DNA of 64,000 nucleotides from Dillenia suffruticosa. Lineage: Eukaryota; Streptophyta; Magnoliopsida; Dilleniales; Dilleniaceae. Both the position numbers and the translations under genes were made by a program. Where the stretch lies: NCBI GenBank assembly GCA_033439265.1, contig JAVTVX010000012.1:33172261-33236260 (forward strand), given 5' to 3'. Below the pieces are notes generated by a model, which saw only the letters and a list, made by a program, of their open reading frames with translations, had not been told where the DNA came from and searched no databases. Every line of letters begins with the position of its first letter. The first letter of the stretch is position 1. Below, piece by piece: positions 1 through 11,363 of the stretch.

Positions 1-3000
1 TTTATAGATTTTGATAATAAACAAAATATGATTAATTCGATTAAGAAAAGAATTTGGAGATAAACGTGATTAGAATGATTAAGGAAACAATGTTGAAGAT
101 AAGAAATAGTAAACTCACAAAAAGAAAAAGGTAATGATGCGCATGTACAAAATGCATAAAATTAATCGATATAAAATTTAATGGTTTATATCATTGAAAA
201 ACAAGTTTATAACAAAAAGAATTGATTCATTACTGATAGTAGATAATAGTACTCAGGCAAGGAAATCGAATAGAAATAAAGTATTTTAAAATATTAAAAA
301 CTCAGATTTGATCAACCCACTAAATCCTAGAGTCTAAATATTCAAAAATATGAGTTTTTGAAATATTAAGAAAATAAAAATAAAAATTTTATTCTTCATG
401 TATCAATTAGTTCAAACCCTATTTTTTCATAATTTTTTTAGTCATTAATCTTTCGAATAAAAATCATATAAAGATCAAAAACATAATGTTATTCTTTAAA
501 GGAATTCACTTTTTATTTTTAATGAAATAAATTTTGAAATTATTTTTATTGAATTTAAATATGAATATTTCTTTATTTACGTATAATATCTTAAATAAAT
601 TGATGATTATTATAATATAAATAAGATCCAGGACTAATCCAACTGGTGCTGCATCATGCATAAGGTCCAAGACCTAGTCTAATCAATGCTCCATCAGGCC
701 AACCACAGAGGCAGGCACGGCCAACCGTGCGCTTGCACGGGCAACCGCACCGCAAGGTGCGGCCTACTGCACGCCGCAAGGCGCTGCCTGCTGCCTACAT
801 CCGCGGCCTACTGCGCAAGTAAGGCACCTTCTACCGCCTGCCGCTTGCATGCGTGGGCTACCGCGCACAATGAGTGGCCAGCCGCAATACTTGTACAGCC
901 ACCCGTGTGACTTTTCCTCTCTCCTTCACATATGTAATCTTCAAAACAAAACAACATTTTTGACATCTTTCTCGCTTTCTTTAAAACTCCTCACCGCATA
1001 TGATTACCCATTTACCGTTACCGATCTCTCTCACCACAACTATCCCACTCCCTATCTCTCCACCACGTGCACACCAACACCAATGTGCTTTTTCTCTCTA
1101 TAGTACACCTACCCTCAAATTTTTAATCCCTCTAAAACACCGTCATAAAATTACTCATTTACCATTTCTATTTATTTACCTATTTGTCATCCTCTCTTTA
1201 TCAATGTAACTTATGTCTCTCTTGACGGTCTGCCGCATACCTGTCCGGTGCACTGCATGTGCAATGCGCTCAAACGATTGGACTAGTAATGCTCCAATGG
1301 CCAACCGTAAATAACTTGAGATGCATAAATAATCAACCGTTAAACACAAACGACCAGCTATATCTATACTTATTTGGCCAACTGATAATTCAAGCGATAA
1401 ACTAACAAATCTTATATAAAACTATATACTCTAATGGTCTATCAAACCTCATTTATAGCAAACCGAAATATTTCATATTCAAGACACCAGCTAATTCAAT
1501 AAATCATTTATACAAGAGCATTTTAATTCGATTAGGTGATATCAGACCTCTAAAAATTCTATCATTTGAGCCGTCCGAGAAATGAAACCTCCTGGTCTTT
1601 CTAGGTGACGTCAGACCTCCAAAAATCATCATTTAAAGCACATGGCTAGCTGCAGAGAAACTAGACCCATCTCCACCATGTTCTAGTAAAGGGTTGACGT
1701 TCATAATTATTAGTGGTCACAACATCCGGTTTGATTTTGAAGGTTGTTTCATAGTTAATTGCAATTGCCGTGCAGCATATTACATTTTGAAAACTCTTTT
1801 ATCTTGGAAAACAATTTTTAGGTTCGAGTTAGAAAAAGTAAATAACAGAAAAGATTTATCTTTGATTCGAATTATATTTAGTTGGAGTTAACATAATCAT
1901 TGAATATCAATAATTTATTAAAAAAATCAAATTTTAGATTAAAAATTTAGTTTTGATTGCTTGTTTTAGTTAAACATGTGACAAGGGATACTAAATTTGA
2001 TATAAGATGATTCTAATTATCCACCGTTCATTATATATAATTTAAATATATTTTATTTAAATAATTATTTCTTTTTCTCAAAATAGTAAATTTTAATGAT
2101 TTTAATCACTCAACGCTTGTTAATTCATAGATATTCATGATGAGAACAACCAATATGTAAGGTAATGATTCAATTAAAAAATTTACTTTCTAATTGAAAT
2201 AATAAAAGATTATGTGACAAATCGAAGAATTCCAAGTTCTGGGTAGAGGTCTTGTCTGCAGGACTGCAACCCTTTGGGTCATTGTTTTGGTGACCACAAA
2301 TAAATAAGACAAATGCAAGAGGTCAAGATCAAAATCAATAACATGAGCTTAATAAGTTCCATAAATCTGTAGATTATTTATGGCAACAAGTTGATAGGGG
2401 CCTCTACCCCCCCCCCCCCCAAAACATTTATCTTTCTCATATTTAATAAATTATTTGTTTATTTATTTTTAATTTTATTTATATTTTAATTAATAATTAC
2501 GAATTTAAAAAATTTAGATTTATATATGATAAATATTATTCTATTATTTTTATAAAATAATTAATATTTATATAAAAAATTTTATTATTTTATATTTACA
2601 TATTTTTTCACATTTTCATTTATTATATTTTTACAAAATATTATTTTTTTTCATATAATTTCTATTCATTTTCATTTGTGTTCTGCTGTGTGCAAACCAG
2701 AAAATCTCAATGTTCAACTCTATTAATTATCCATTACTAAACTCTTCTTAACAATTAGTATTGAATAATCCTTTTTTTTTGTGAATAACCGTTAAATTGT
2801 CCGATAATTACTACAAACATAGGGAAAATGCATAGTTCTTCACTTGGGACAATTTTTCATGATCAAGCAACAAAACCTCAGATTTCTCCGGTCTCCCACA
2901 TCATATACATTGGACATCGTACGCACTGGCTAGTGGAAAATGTGCTAAGCTGATTGTCCTTATCCATATTGAGAATGGACATGAGACCTACCTAAATCCT

Positions 3001-4021
3001 CATCGTATCATACCTAAATCCTCATCTGAAAAAAATACGGAAAGGAAAACAAGAGGAAAAAACAAAATGAATGGGGGAGAGGCCGAGCGGGAGAGGGAGA
3101 GGGAGAGGAGAGGGAAAGTTCCGGGAAGGATAGGAGAAAAAAAGGATAAGTATAAAAAAAGGGTTGTTAATATTAAATTAATATTTTTTAGAATTGTAAT
3201 TTTATTTTTTTAAAATTTTAAAAATTATAAAATATTTTTTATTTATTTAAAGTATGTGATAATAATATTATATTTTATTTTTGTTATGTGAAGACTTTTA
3301 AAAAAGAATTTATATAAAATTTAGTAAAATGAATGATTTAGCAAGTAAGGCAAATTTACGGTTAATGGAGTATAGAATAGATATGGATAACACCAACAGT
3401 ATTTTAAAAGTTAAAGGGTGCAATTGTTTACCCTGGTCTTTTCTTACGTCCGCCTCTGAGCATAGCCTTTTGTGAAACTACAGAAACCCACCCACCCACG
3501 TGTTGGAGATGCAAACAACAGTCTGCAGTTTTCAGATGGCCCATTCTGCGGTTTCACAGGTATTTTGCTGTGAGAATGGCATGACTCAACTTTTCTCATC
3601 TTGTCCTTCATTGGAATGGAAGTTTAAAACGCAATTTTGGGTAAAATAATTGGCTGGGGATAAAGGAATTTAGAACCCATTGTTTGATTCTTTCGTCACT
3701 GTCGTCAAATCCTATTCATGAAAAGTAATTTTGATTCTATGAAAAGAGGTTGGCTTTTAAATTCAAATTTTGTATTTTAAGCTGATTTTTTTTTTTTTTT
3801 AACAAGGGAAAAGGAAATGTCTAAGTTTCAAAAGAAGTTCTACCCTCGACATCACGTTTTATGAAAGCGTTATAGCTCATGGAGTCTCAGGCTACCCAAT
3901 TAACCAAGTATATCTGTACAGGAATTTCCCTTTCTGTGAATAAAAGTCACTTCAGCCGACATGTCACAGAAAAGAATGAACTCATATCTATGAAAAAATC
4001 AGATGTTTATTTAAAAGATAA

Positions 4022-4054
<33 letters not shown>

Positions 4055-4900
4055 ATGAACTTTTCGAACAGAAAACGACAGAAGTTATAATTTTTAAAAA
4101 ATAAAAAATATTTTAAAAACATAGGTTTTAATGAAAACATCATTTTAACCCTGATTATGACTCCTCCAAAATTAATTCTGCAAAAAGAAAACATCTTTAA
4201 TTTCCTTGAGAATTTATTGATTATGAGCCCCACTAACATTCAAATAATACACCTATAATTGATGAGTACCTAGTGGACGGACCAATCCAACACCAAAAAA
4301 GTTGCCGCACATGCTCAGCCACAACCAGCACACCGAGGCATTTGATTAGGTAATGGAAGACAGAGCAATCACAAAACCATTGCCAATCATGTCTTAATTC
4401 TAGTTCTTTCCTTTTTTGTTTGTATCCACATAATTGCCATACAACTCTTAAAGGTCTCATAAAGGATGGAGGGTGCCACCTGTAATTTTCCAAGCATTAT
4501 TTGCTGCTCACAGGTTGCCAACCTCAGTTTCTCCCTCATTGATCTCTATTTTCTTTTTCTTAAAAGGGTTCCTGCTTCCAATATATTACAATTATTATTT
4601 ATATGCTATTGAATTAAATTGCTCGTATGGTATGCGGAAAATTTTAAATTTTCGAGACATTGCTAAGAAACATGTTAGCTGGGTGGTAGGACATGAGGAA
4701 AATATTTGCTTTTGAAATTTATTTCCTAAAATTTGTAATGTGTCGTGACTTCAACCTCTCCTTGTATATATACCTGACCCTCTTACGATAAAAGTTTGTT
4801 GTTATATGTATATTATTCCAATTTCCAACATTAACCGGCCACGTCGGTGACAAGTTGCTTCCATAGCCGCCCACCATGCCACAAGAAGTACACAAAAAGA
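1..4900. other. Gene-poor AT-rich intergenic region
   Basis: No reading frame here resembles a known protein. Most of it is AT-rich, with poly-A/T runs, a (TA)n tract at about 4028-4054 and a poly-C run at about 2408-2421. Two things stand out. A GC-rich island at about 650-900 is built of short recurring CTGC/GCGG words. An imperfect direct repeat has copies at about 1531-1567 and 1601-1637 (an AGGTGAyrTCAGACCTC core). A purine-rich stretch lies at 3070-3140. Transposon relics are likely, but none was identified to family. Confidence 0.6.
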
Positions 4901-4928
4901 GGACATGCACAGGCCCAAACTCCTCCAA

Positions 4929-4936
4929 TATAAATA
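4929..4936 (+). promoter_or_regulatory. TATA box of the TauE/SafE-like gene
   Basis: TATAAATA lies about 87-94 bases upstream of the ATG at 5023, in a C/T-rich context that suits a transcription start near 4960. The spacing is normal for a plant core promoter. This is sequence pattern only; no transcript evidence is available. Confidence 0.5.
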
Positions 4937-5022
4937 CAAACTCGCACGCTCTCTTAATACACACTTAAATTCTCTGACATTCTCTCATAATTTTCACTTT
5001 TCATTGCCCTCAAACCCATCAC

Positions 5023-7962
5023 ATGGCCAACAAAATGATACCCATCTTTGAAGCTCTCTTAACATCCAACATAACCCATCAAGGGATTCAAAAATATTTC
5101 AATCAATCCCAAGAAACCCACTTGGAATTAACCTCCGAAGTCCTAATTTCAGGCATACTATGTTTCCTCTCTGCCTCAATTTCAAGTGCTGGTGGGATAG
5201 GTGGCGGTGGTCTATTCATACCAATTTTGTCTATAGTTGCAGGCTTAGACCTCAAGACAGCCTCAAGTTTCTCGGCCTTTATGGTCACTGGAGGGTCAAT
5301 TGCTTGTGTTTTGTGTAACATGTTCATCACTAGTCCTAAACATAGTCACAAGGTTTTGATTGACTATGACATAGCTCTTTTGTCTGAGCCTTGCATGTTG
5401 TTGGGCGTGAGTGTTGGTGTCATATGTAATGTTGCTTTTCCTGAGTGGTTGATTACAATCATGTTTGCTGTTTTCCTTGCTTGGTGTACTTTTAAGACAT
5501 GTAAGTCTGGAGTTTTTTATTGGATGTCCGAGTCTGAAGAGGATTTAAGGAATGAGTTTGAGAACTTGGAAAATGGGGTTGTGAGAAATGGGAATTTTGG
5601 CGGCGATGTTATCGAAGGGGATGGAGGAATTAAAGAGCCACTTTTGGGTGAGGAGAAGGGATGTGAATTGGGGTTTCCATGGATGAAATTTGGGATGCTG
5701 ATGATCATCTGGTTTTCTTTCTTCTTCATTTATCTTCTTCGAGGACAACGCGATAGGAAGGTATGGCTTCATTCTCTTTTTTCTATTTTTGTTCCAATCT
5801 GATGCTCTTCTAACAATAATAAACTTGGTTTAATTAAACAGCATTGTGACATAGTACATACAAGTTCAACATATATTAGTTAACTTGGCTTGTACATACT
5901 CCGCAGTGATGAGGTTAGAGGATATTAGTAGCCTTATTCAACTCCGTCTTGTTATGAGATATACGCTGTGGATCATGAATTTTTCTGCTCCAGACTTTCC
6001 CTGTCTAGCATATTGTGTGTTTCATGCCGGTGCTCTTAAAGTCCTACAAGGGGTATAATAAGAGGCAAGTGGCATTTTTAAATCACAAATTTGAAGGTCA
6101 AGAGTCATCTTTCAGCATGTGTCCAAGCTTTAGCGGGAAGGGTTGCTACAGCTCTAGATGCTGATTGTCTGGGAAACTAATCTTGTCCTTTATAGAAGCG
6201 TGTAGATAACATAATTTCTGCATAATTTTGTTACCATGCCAAATCTTTCAAATTCGTGCTATCTAGCATTTCCTTTGTTAACATTTGCTCAAGGCTAGTT
6301 TTATTTTTAGATCACAAGTTTGAAGGCTAAGAGTCATGTTCCAAGGTATGCAAAGGTTTTAGTGACTAGGATTGATATGACTGCAGTTACAGCTGGAGGA
6401 ATACTCACCACATCTCAGTCATGGTTTAGCCACCACAACTTTATGTGGTCCTGTGGTCGCCATGCCAAAGCCCCTTCAATGGAATCTACTTCCTTTAGAT
6501 TTCTGCACCCTTTTCCTTTCTGCGACAGTCACATGTTTTGTTGTTCATAACGGCTCATGCCTTGATTTACGCTTGAAACCAGAGGCAAAAACATTATCAT
6601 ATAAATGCAGAGGTCTTTTTTGTTTTACTGGCACTAACTACTGATGGTCACTTTTAAGTATGAAATTCTATCGATAAATGCCTTTGACTTTAAGCTATGT
6701 TTAATCCTAGATTGAGTTTAACAATTGACAATGACTTGTTTCACAAGGTCATGCCCAGAAGGAATAACAATTGCCGCCCCTGCTCTGTATATATATGATA
6801 ATGGCTTTTGCCTAGATGTCTCACGAATTGAGTGGCAAAAAACATTTAGAATGTCCCTATCTATCAAATGATGTAGATATGAATAGGGAAATCATCACGA
6901 AAATTTGCTTTAATTGAGATGTAATAATGTGATGTTTAAGTCTAGGATATGTATTATTAGTTTATTATGCTTGAGATAATGACACTAATGGGATTTCCAT
7001 GTACTTCTGTTTCTACCGAGGGAAATCACCCAATAAACTAGAATATGTAAATTTAAAATAGGGACTTTTTGAATCAATCATCAAGAGCATCGATCAAAAT
7101 GTGCATGCTCGTGGAAATCTTTGCATACGTTTTTTTTTTTTTTCTTTAAAACGTAAAATAAAGATTGTTCTTAGACAACATAGTATATTGTTAACCTTGT
7201 ATGCAGAGTATGATACCAATAGAGTCATGTGGAGTTGGACACTGGATTCTGTCTTCCTTCCAAATTCCTCTAGCAATAATCTTCACTATTTGGATCCTTC
7301 CTCGTAAGCACACCAAGCCAGATGAATCAAACCAGGTACATACCTGAATGCTTCCAAAATTTGACTTTACTATGCATGAGTTGTATGTCTGAATTTTACT
7401 CACAAAATGCTAAATACTTCTGAGACCAGACAGGAGCGCAAGCCCAGGCAGGATCAAACAACTTTCTGTTCCCAGTAATGGCATTTCTTGCCGGGATGTT
7501 GGGTGGTGTTTTTGGAATTGGTGGTGGAATGCTGATTAGCCCTCTTCTTCTTCAAATTGGCATTCCACCAGAGGTTGGTTCTCTTTTCCTTCATCTCAAT
7601 GCATGCACGAGTGAAGACCTCAAGTGTATTAACTTCGCCATATCTTGTTGCAGGTAACAGCAGCAACTTGCTCCTTCATGGTATTCTTCTCATCTTCCAT
7701 GTCAGCCTTCCAGTACCTACTCTTGGGCATGGCGCATATAGAAGCAGCACTCATCTTTTCCTTCATATGTTTCATTGGTTCACTTATTGGACTAATTGTA
7801 GTGCAGAGAGCCATAGAGAAATATGGAAGGGCATCCCTCATTGTTTTCTCGGTTAGCACAGTGATGGCTTTGAGTACAGTTCTCTTGACAAGCTTTGGAG
7901 CTATGGGTGTTTGGGAGGACTATGCAGCTGGGCGATATATGGGGTTCAAATTACCTTGTTAG
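5023..7962 (+). CDS. Sulfite exporter TauE/SafE family protein
   Basis: A plant member of the TauE/SafE (4-toluene sulfonate uptake/sulfite exporter) family, polytopic membrane proteins thought to move sulfur-containing organic anions; the substrate in plants is not settled. Predicted exons are 5023-5760, 7207-7335, about 7430-7573 and 7654-7962, giving about 439 aa, close to the usual 440-490. All introns are GT-AG; intron 1 is about 1.45 kb. The first half has the hallmark SSAGGIGGGGLFIP, and the second half the mirror motif GVFGIGGGMLISPLLLQ, as expected for a protein made of two inverted repeats. A hydrophilic loop (residues about 165-220, acidic and glycine-rich) separates the halves. 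The C-terminus MGFKLPC matches the family end. The start of exon 3 (7430 or 7448) is the least certain boundary. The gene converges with the bHLH gene; the stops are about 500 bp apart. Confidence 0.9.
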
Positions 7963-8462
7963 ACAATTTTGTAAATGGGTCGCCACGACTGTCTCGCTGT
8001 AAGTCCCTATATTTGGGCCTGGGAAGAGTAATGTTACGCCCGGTAGGAATAGAATGAGGCTCTAGTGAAGTAATTTACTGAATAGAGAATAACTAGTGCA
8101 ATTAATTATCTAAGAAGTGTTATCTTAGTCCTTATTGCTACTGAACTGCCATTTGATGATGACCAACTAGTAGGCAAAGGAAAACAAGAATCCACAGAAA
8201 TTTTTCCACAAATGTTTTGCATTTTAATCAAAAGTACAGGATCTGAAACCGTAATAAATCACCGTTCTGGGAATGAAACAAATTTTCATTCCGAGTTACA
8301 GATGGAAATGTGAGCGGGACTAGTTGTTCCTCTATGCCAAGCTACCTAACCTAGCATTCTAATCCCGGGGGTGAAGACTATAACCAAAGAAGTTTCAGAA
8401 AAGGGATTTTAAAGATAAGTTCCTGTTGCAAAGTTAAAGCACGCTACAACAATGCTGCCAAC
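7963..8462. other. Convergent 3' intergenic region
   Basis: About 500 bp between the stop codons of the TauE/SafE-like gene (+) and the bHLH gene (-). It should hold both 3' UTRs and polyadenylation signals. No reading frame of interest was seen. Confidence 0.6.
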
Positions 8463-11254
8463 TTAAGCAACTGGAGGACGGAGAACATGATCCTGAGAGG
8501 TATCAACTGCAGCGGATGGCATAAATTGCCACATGGAAACTCCTGGGAAGCCAATGAACGGAACCAGCTTGCTGCCAACAATAGAACCTGGAGCAGCAAA
8601 TGGAGCTGGTATGGGAGGATGGGGAAGGAAGCTGGCTTGAGTAGTTAAAGCTTTTACTTGCTGCCCTAGGTTTTCCTTCTCTGCCTTCAATTGCAATTTC
8701 TCCTCACGGAGATCATTCTTCTCAGCCTATAACAAAAAGGGGCTAATTCAGATTTTGAGCTCATCTATACCCCGAGAATATCAGGAAATGTAGGTACATA
8801 TGTATAACCAACATTGTCCAATTCTAAAGGACACACCTTCAGTTCATGGATTTTCTCCTGCAAATTTTCATTTGTCTCCTTGAGCTTCTGGGCTTCACCC
8901 CTTAATCGAGCCACCGTCCATACAGCATCAATCAGTATAACAGCCTTGTCCATTTTGGGGGGTTTCCCAGGATACAAGATAGAACTCAACTCCAAGAACC
9001 TTGGGATAGCAACAAAGTCAATATGAGATAAGAGATGAGAAGAACATATTTAGACTCTAGCAAGAGCGTGCCTGTCATTCAGCTTATCTCTCCTCATTTT
9101 TTCCCGACATGCTTTTGAGCCAGATATGCTGCATGATCTGGACCTCAACCTGTTATGAAATAGCATATCCCAAGTGCATAACAAGAGAGGGAAATCACAA
9201 AATGATGATACGAACAAAGACGGTAATAACGTCAAGGATGGTGCAAAAGATCATCAATATCCGACGAAAGAAAAAGAAACCATCCAGAAAAACTTGACAC
9301 AGGGCAAGCATGCATCTAAGGGCACACCTTAGATCAAGCATCACTTACTTTTCTTAACAACAATTTGTAGAGGGAAAATAAAGGCATACCGCTTTTTTGA
9401 ACCATTTTCCTTAAGCCCATTTGAGTTACCAAGTGAGTCATCATACTCCACACTAGCACAAAGAAGAATACATATGGTAAGATCTTCCATAACAACAAAA
9501 GCAAAAGAAAGGCAAAATAGTAGTTTATCATGAAATGCCATATCCACTTATATGGTTGAAAACATAACAGAACAGCTTATTGCCAATTTAAAAGGTTCAA
9601 TCTTTCCCCCTTGTTTTCACTGTAGAAATGTTCAGAAGATGGACAAAGGACTTGAGGTAACAAGTACTGCTTGACATTCAGAAAGTGAAATAGTTGACTC
9701 TCACAAGATCTAGTCTTTAACAATGTAAAGGTAGAGATAGCAACTTCTTGGATTTTCTTTCCCTTTCATTTTTTGAATTGGCAGAATCAACATATTAATG
9801 AAGGGAAGCCAGGAGCAGCAATAACCTTAAGACAGCCACCAGAACAATGGCAAGACACCACAACATGAGCAACTTCTTCTTTAGCCAAGATCCAGCAAAG
9901 CATAACAACAAATTCTGTTACACTATGAAGTACAGACACACACAGAGAACATGGGACTCAACACAACAAATCTATAAAGAAATTGACACTACTGGACATT
10001 AAAAAGTGGTGTATTATGTGATGTCCAAAGCAGGGACACACTGCTTGCAACTATGGAACACGCTTCATTATTGTGGCTGAAGGGCTCTAGGGGATGATCT
10101 TATTGAGGCCAACAGGATGGGGTAGCTAATTTCATTATTGAAGGAGATTTTGAGATGGTAATAAAGGCCATCAAGGGGAGATTGAGTGGCCTTGGAGTAT
10201 CGATACATTATCTAAGATATAACGTACATTAGGAGAACCCTTGTAATGCTATGAGTGAGCTTATTTTTAGGCAATGTAACACTCTAGCCGCTGAATTGTC
10301 TAACTTTGGTCATGACTGCATGGGTGTGAGTTTGGTCGGAGAGGAGAATGCAGGTTAAAGATATAGCAGGTCTTGCATATTATGGACAGAAGAATATAAA
10401 AAATAAAAACTACGGACACTCACTGTTAGAAGTGTTCGTGCAAATTATTATAAAACATACATCAAGTGAAGAGTATTGCTACCATTTCCTGGTCATATTG
10501 TCGACATGGCAGGTCTTGCATATTGCTATAAAAAATAAAATAAAATTTTTATATCAAATGCTGCAAATTACCCTTGGAAACTCTAATTTCGAAATTAATG
10601 TAGAGAATAATTTGGAATGTTTGCAAGACAAGTATGGACAGCAACATGATAAAATTCTCTCGAGGCAAAAGGATGGGTGCACAATCTCAAAGGGGTATAC
10701 AATCAAGTGAAGAATACTGCAACCATTTTGTAATCATATTAGTATAAAATTATTTATTAGGCCATTAAACAAATTAAGTAATTCAAAATTTGGAAATTAC
10801 CCAGATTAAACCCCCACCCAAAAAAAAAATAACCTACAAATAATAGAGCATAATAACTCATACCAAGTTGAGGTCAGAGTTTTACTTTCGATTGCCAAAG
10901 TGAGACTCATAGACTAATAAAACAGATATTAATAAATAATCCCCATTAAAAATGAAGGCATGTCCATTCTCCACCACAGAAATAACCCATTTGTTAGCTC
11001 ATTCTTATCAAAAAGAAAAACAAATAATGCATAAGAGCTGAAATTGCCTTCAAAACCAAAACTTCAAACACAGAAAAAAGGAAAGGGTTATCGAAATTAA
11101 CGAACCTAAGAGCAGACGAAGAGTTAAAACACTGAGAAGAAGAAGAATCCCAGTTGAAAGCAGTGTCTAGAGGAGGAAGATCACCACCGTCAATCAACCC
11201 ATCGTCGAAGAAGATCCAGTTGGTATTCGAATCCGACGGCGGAGGCAAGACCAT
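8463..11254 (-). CDS. bHLH transcription factor, ILR3/bHLH115-like (group IVc)
   Basis: Basic helix-loop-helix factor of the group (ILR3/bHLH105, bHLH104, bHLH115, bHLH34) that controls iron-deficiency responses as dimers in the nucleus. Five exons in transcript order: 11254-11106, 9452-9390, 9149-9072, 8999-8837, 8726-8463. They join in frame to 238 aa; ILR3 is about 234. The basic region SGSKACREKMRRDKLND is at residues 81-96, followed by the HLH, a leucine-zipper-like extension and the diagnostic C-terminus VDTSQDHVLRPPVA. Intron 3 needs a GC donor (CAG|GCACGC at 9071-9070), because no GT keeps the frame. Residue 124 is Trp where the subgroup usually has Arg, in helix 2. Intron 1 (1.65 kb) carries an RNase H fragment on the other strand. 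A (GA)n tract lies in the probable 5' UTR. Assignment to ILR3 versus bHLH115 is open. Confidence 0.88.
10080..10335 (+). pseudogene. Decayed LINE-type RNase H fragment inside the bHLH intron
   Basis: Translated on the + strand in shifting frames, this gives pieces resembling plant LINE/RVT_3 ribonuclease H: IIEGDFEMVIKAIKG (the segment around the third catalytic acid), then after a frameshift IFRQCNTLAAELSNFGH (normally FRQAN..AD.LA.FG). Stops and a frameshift interrupt it, and the last catalytic Asp position reads Glu. It lies antisense within intron 1 of the bHLH gene. Homology is from pattern memory only. Confidence 0.45.
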
Positions 11255-11329
11255 CTCTCTTGTCGCCGTCGTGAATTCCCAGTGGGACCTCACCTGACTC
11301 TTCGCTAATTGGAAGAGCAAATATGTGTG

Positions 11330-11332
<3 letters not shown>

Positions 11333-11362
<30 letters not shown>
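11333..11362. repeat. (GA)n microsatellite upstream of the bHLH start
   Basis: About 15 GA units about 80 bp upstream of the bHLH ATG; it reads (TC)n on the coding strand, probably in the 5' UTR. Such tracts are typical of plant leaders and can bind BBR/BPC GAGA-binding proteins. That role is inferred. Confidence 0.85.

Positions 11363-11363
<1 letters not shown>

Noticed and set aside
686-1209. Open frames of 70-84 codons across the GC-rich island
   Set aside because: They overlap in different frames, have compositionally biased peptides and no family resemblance; composition explains them.
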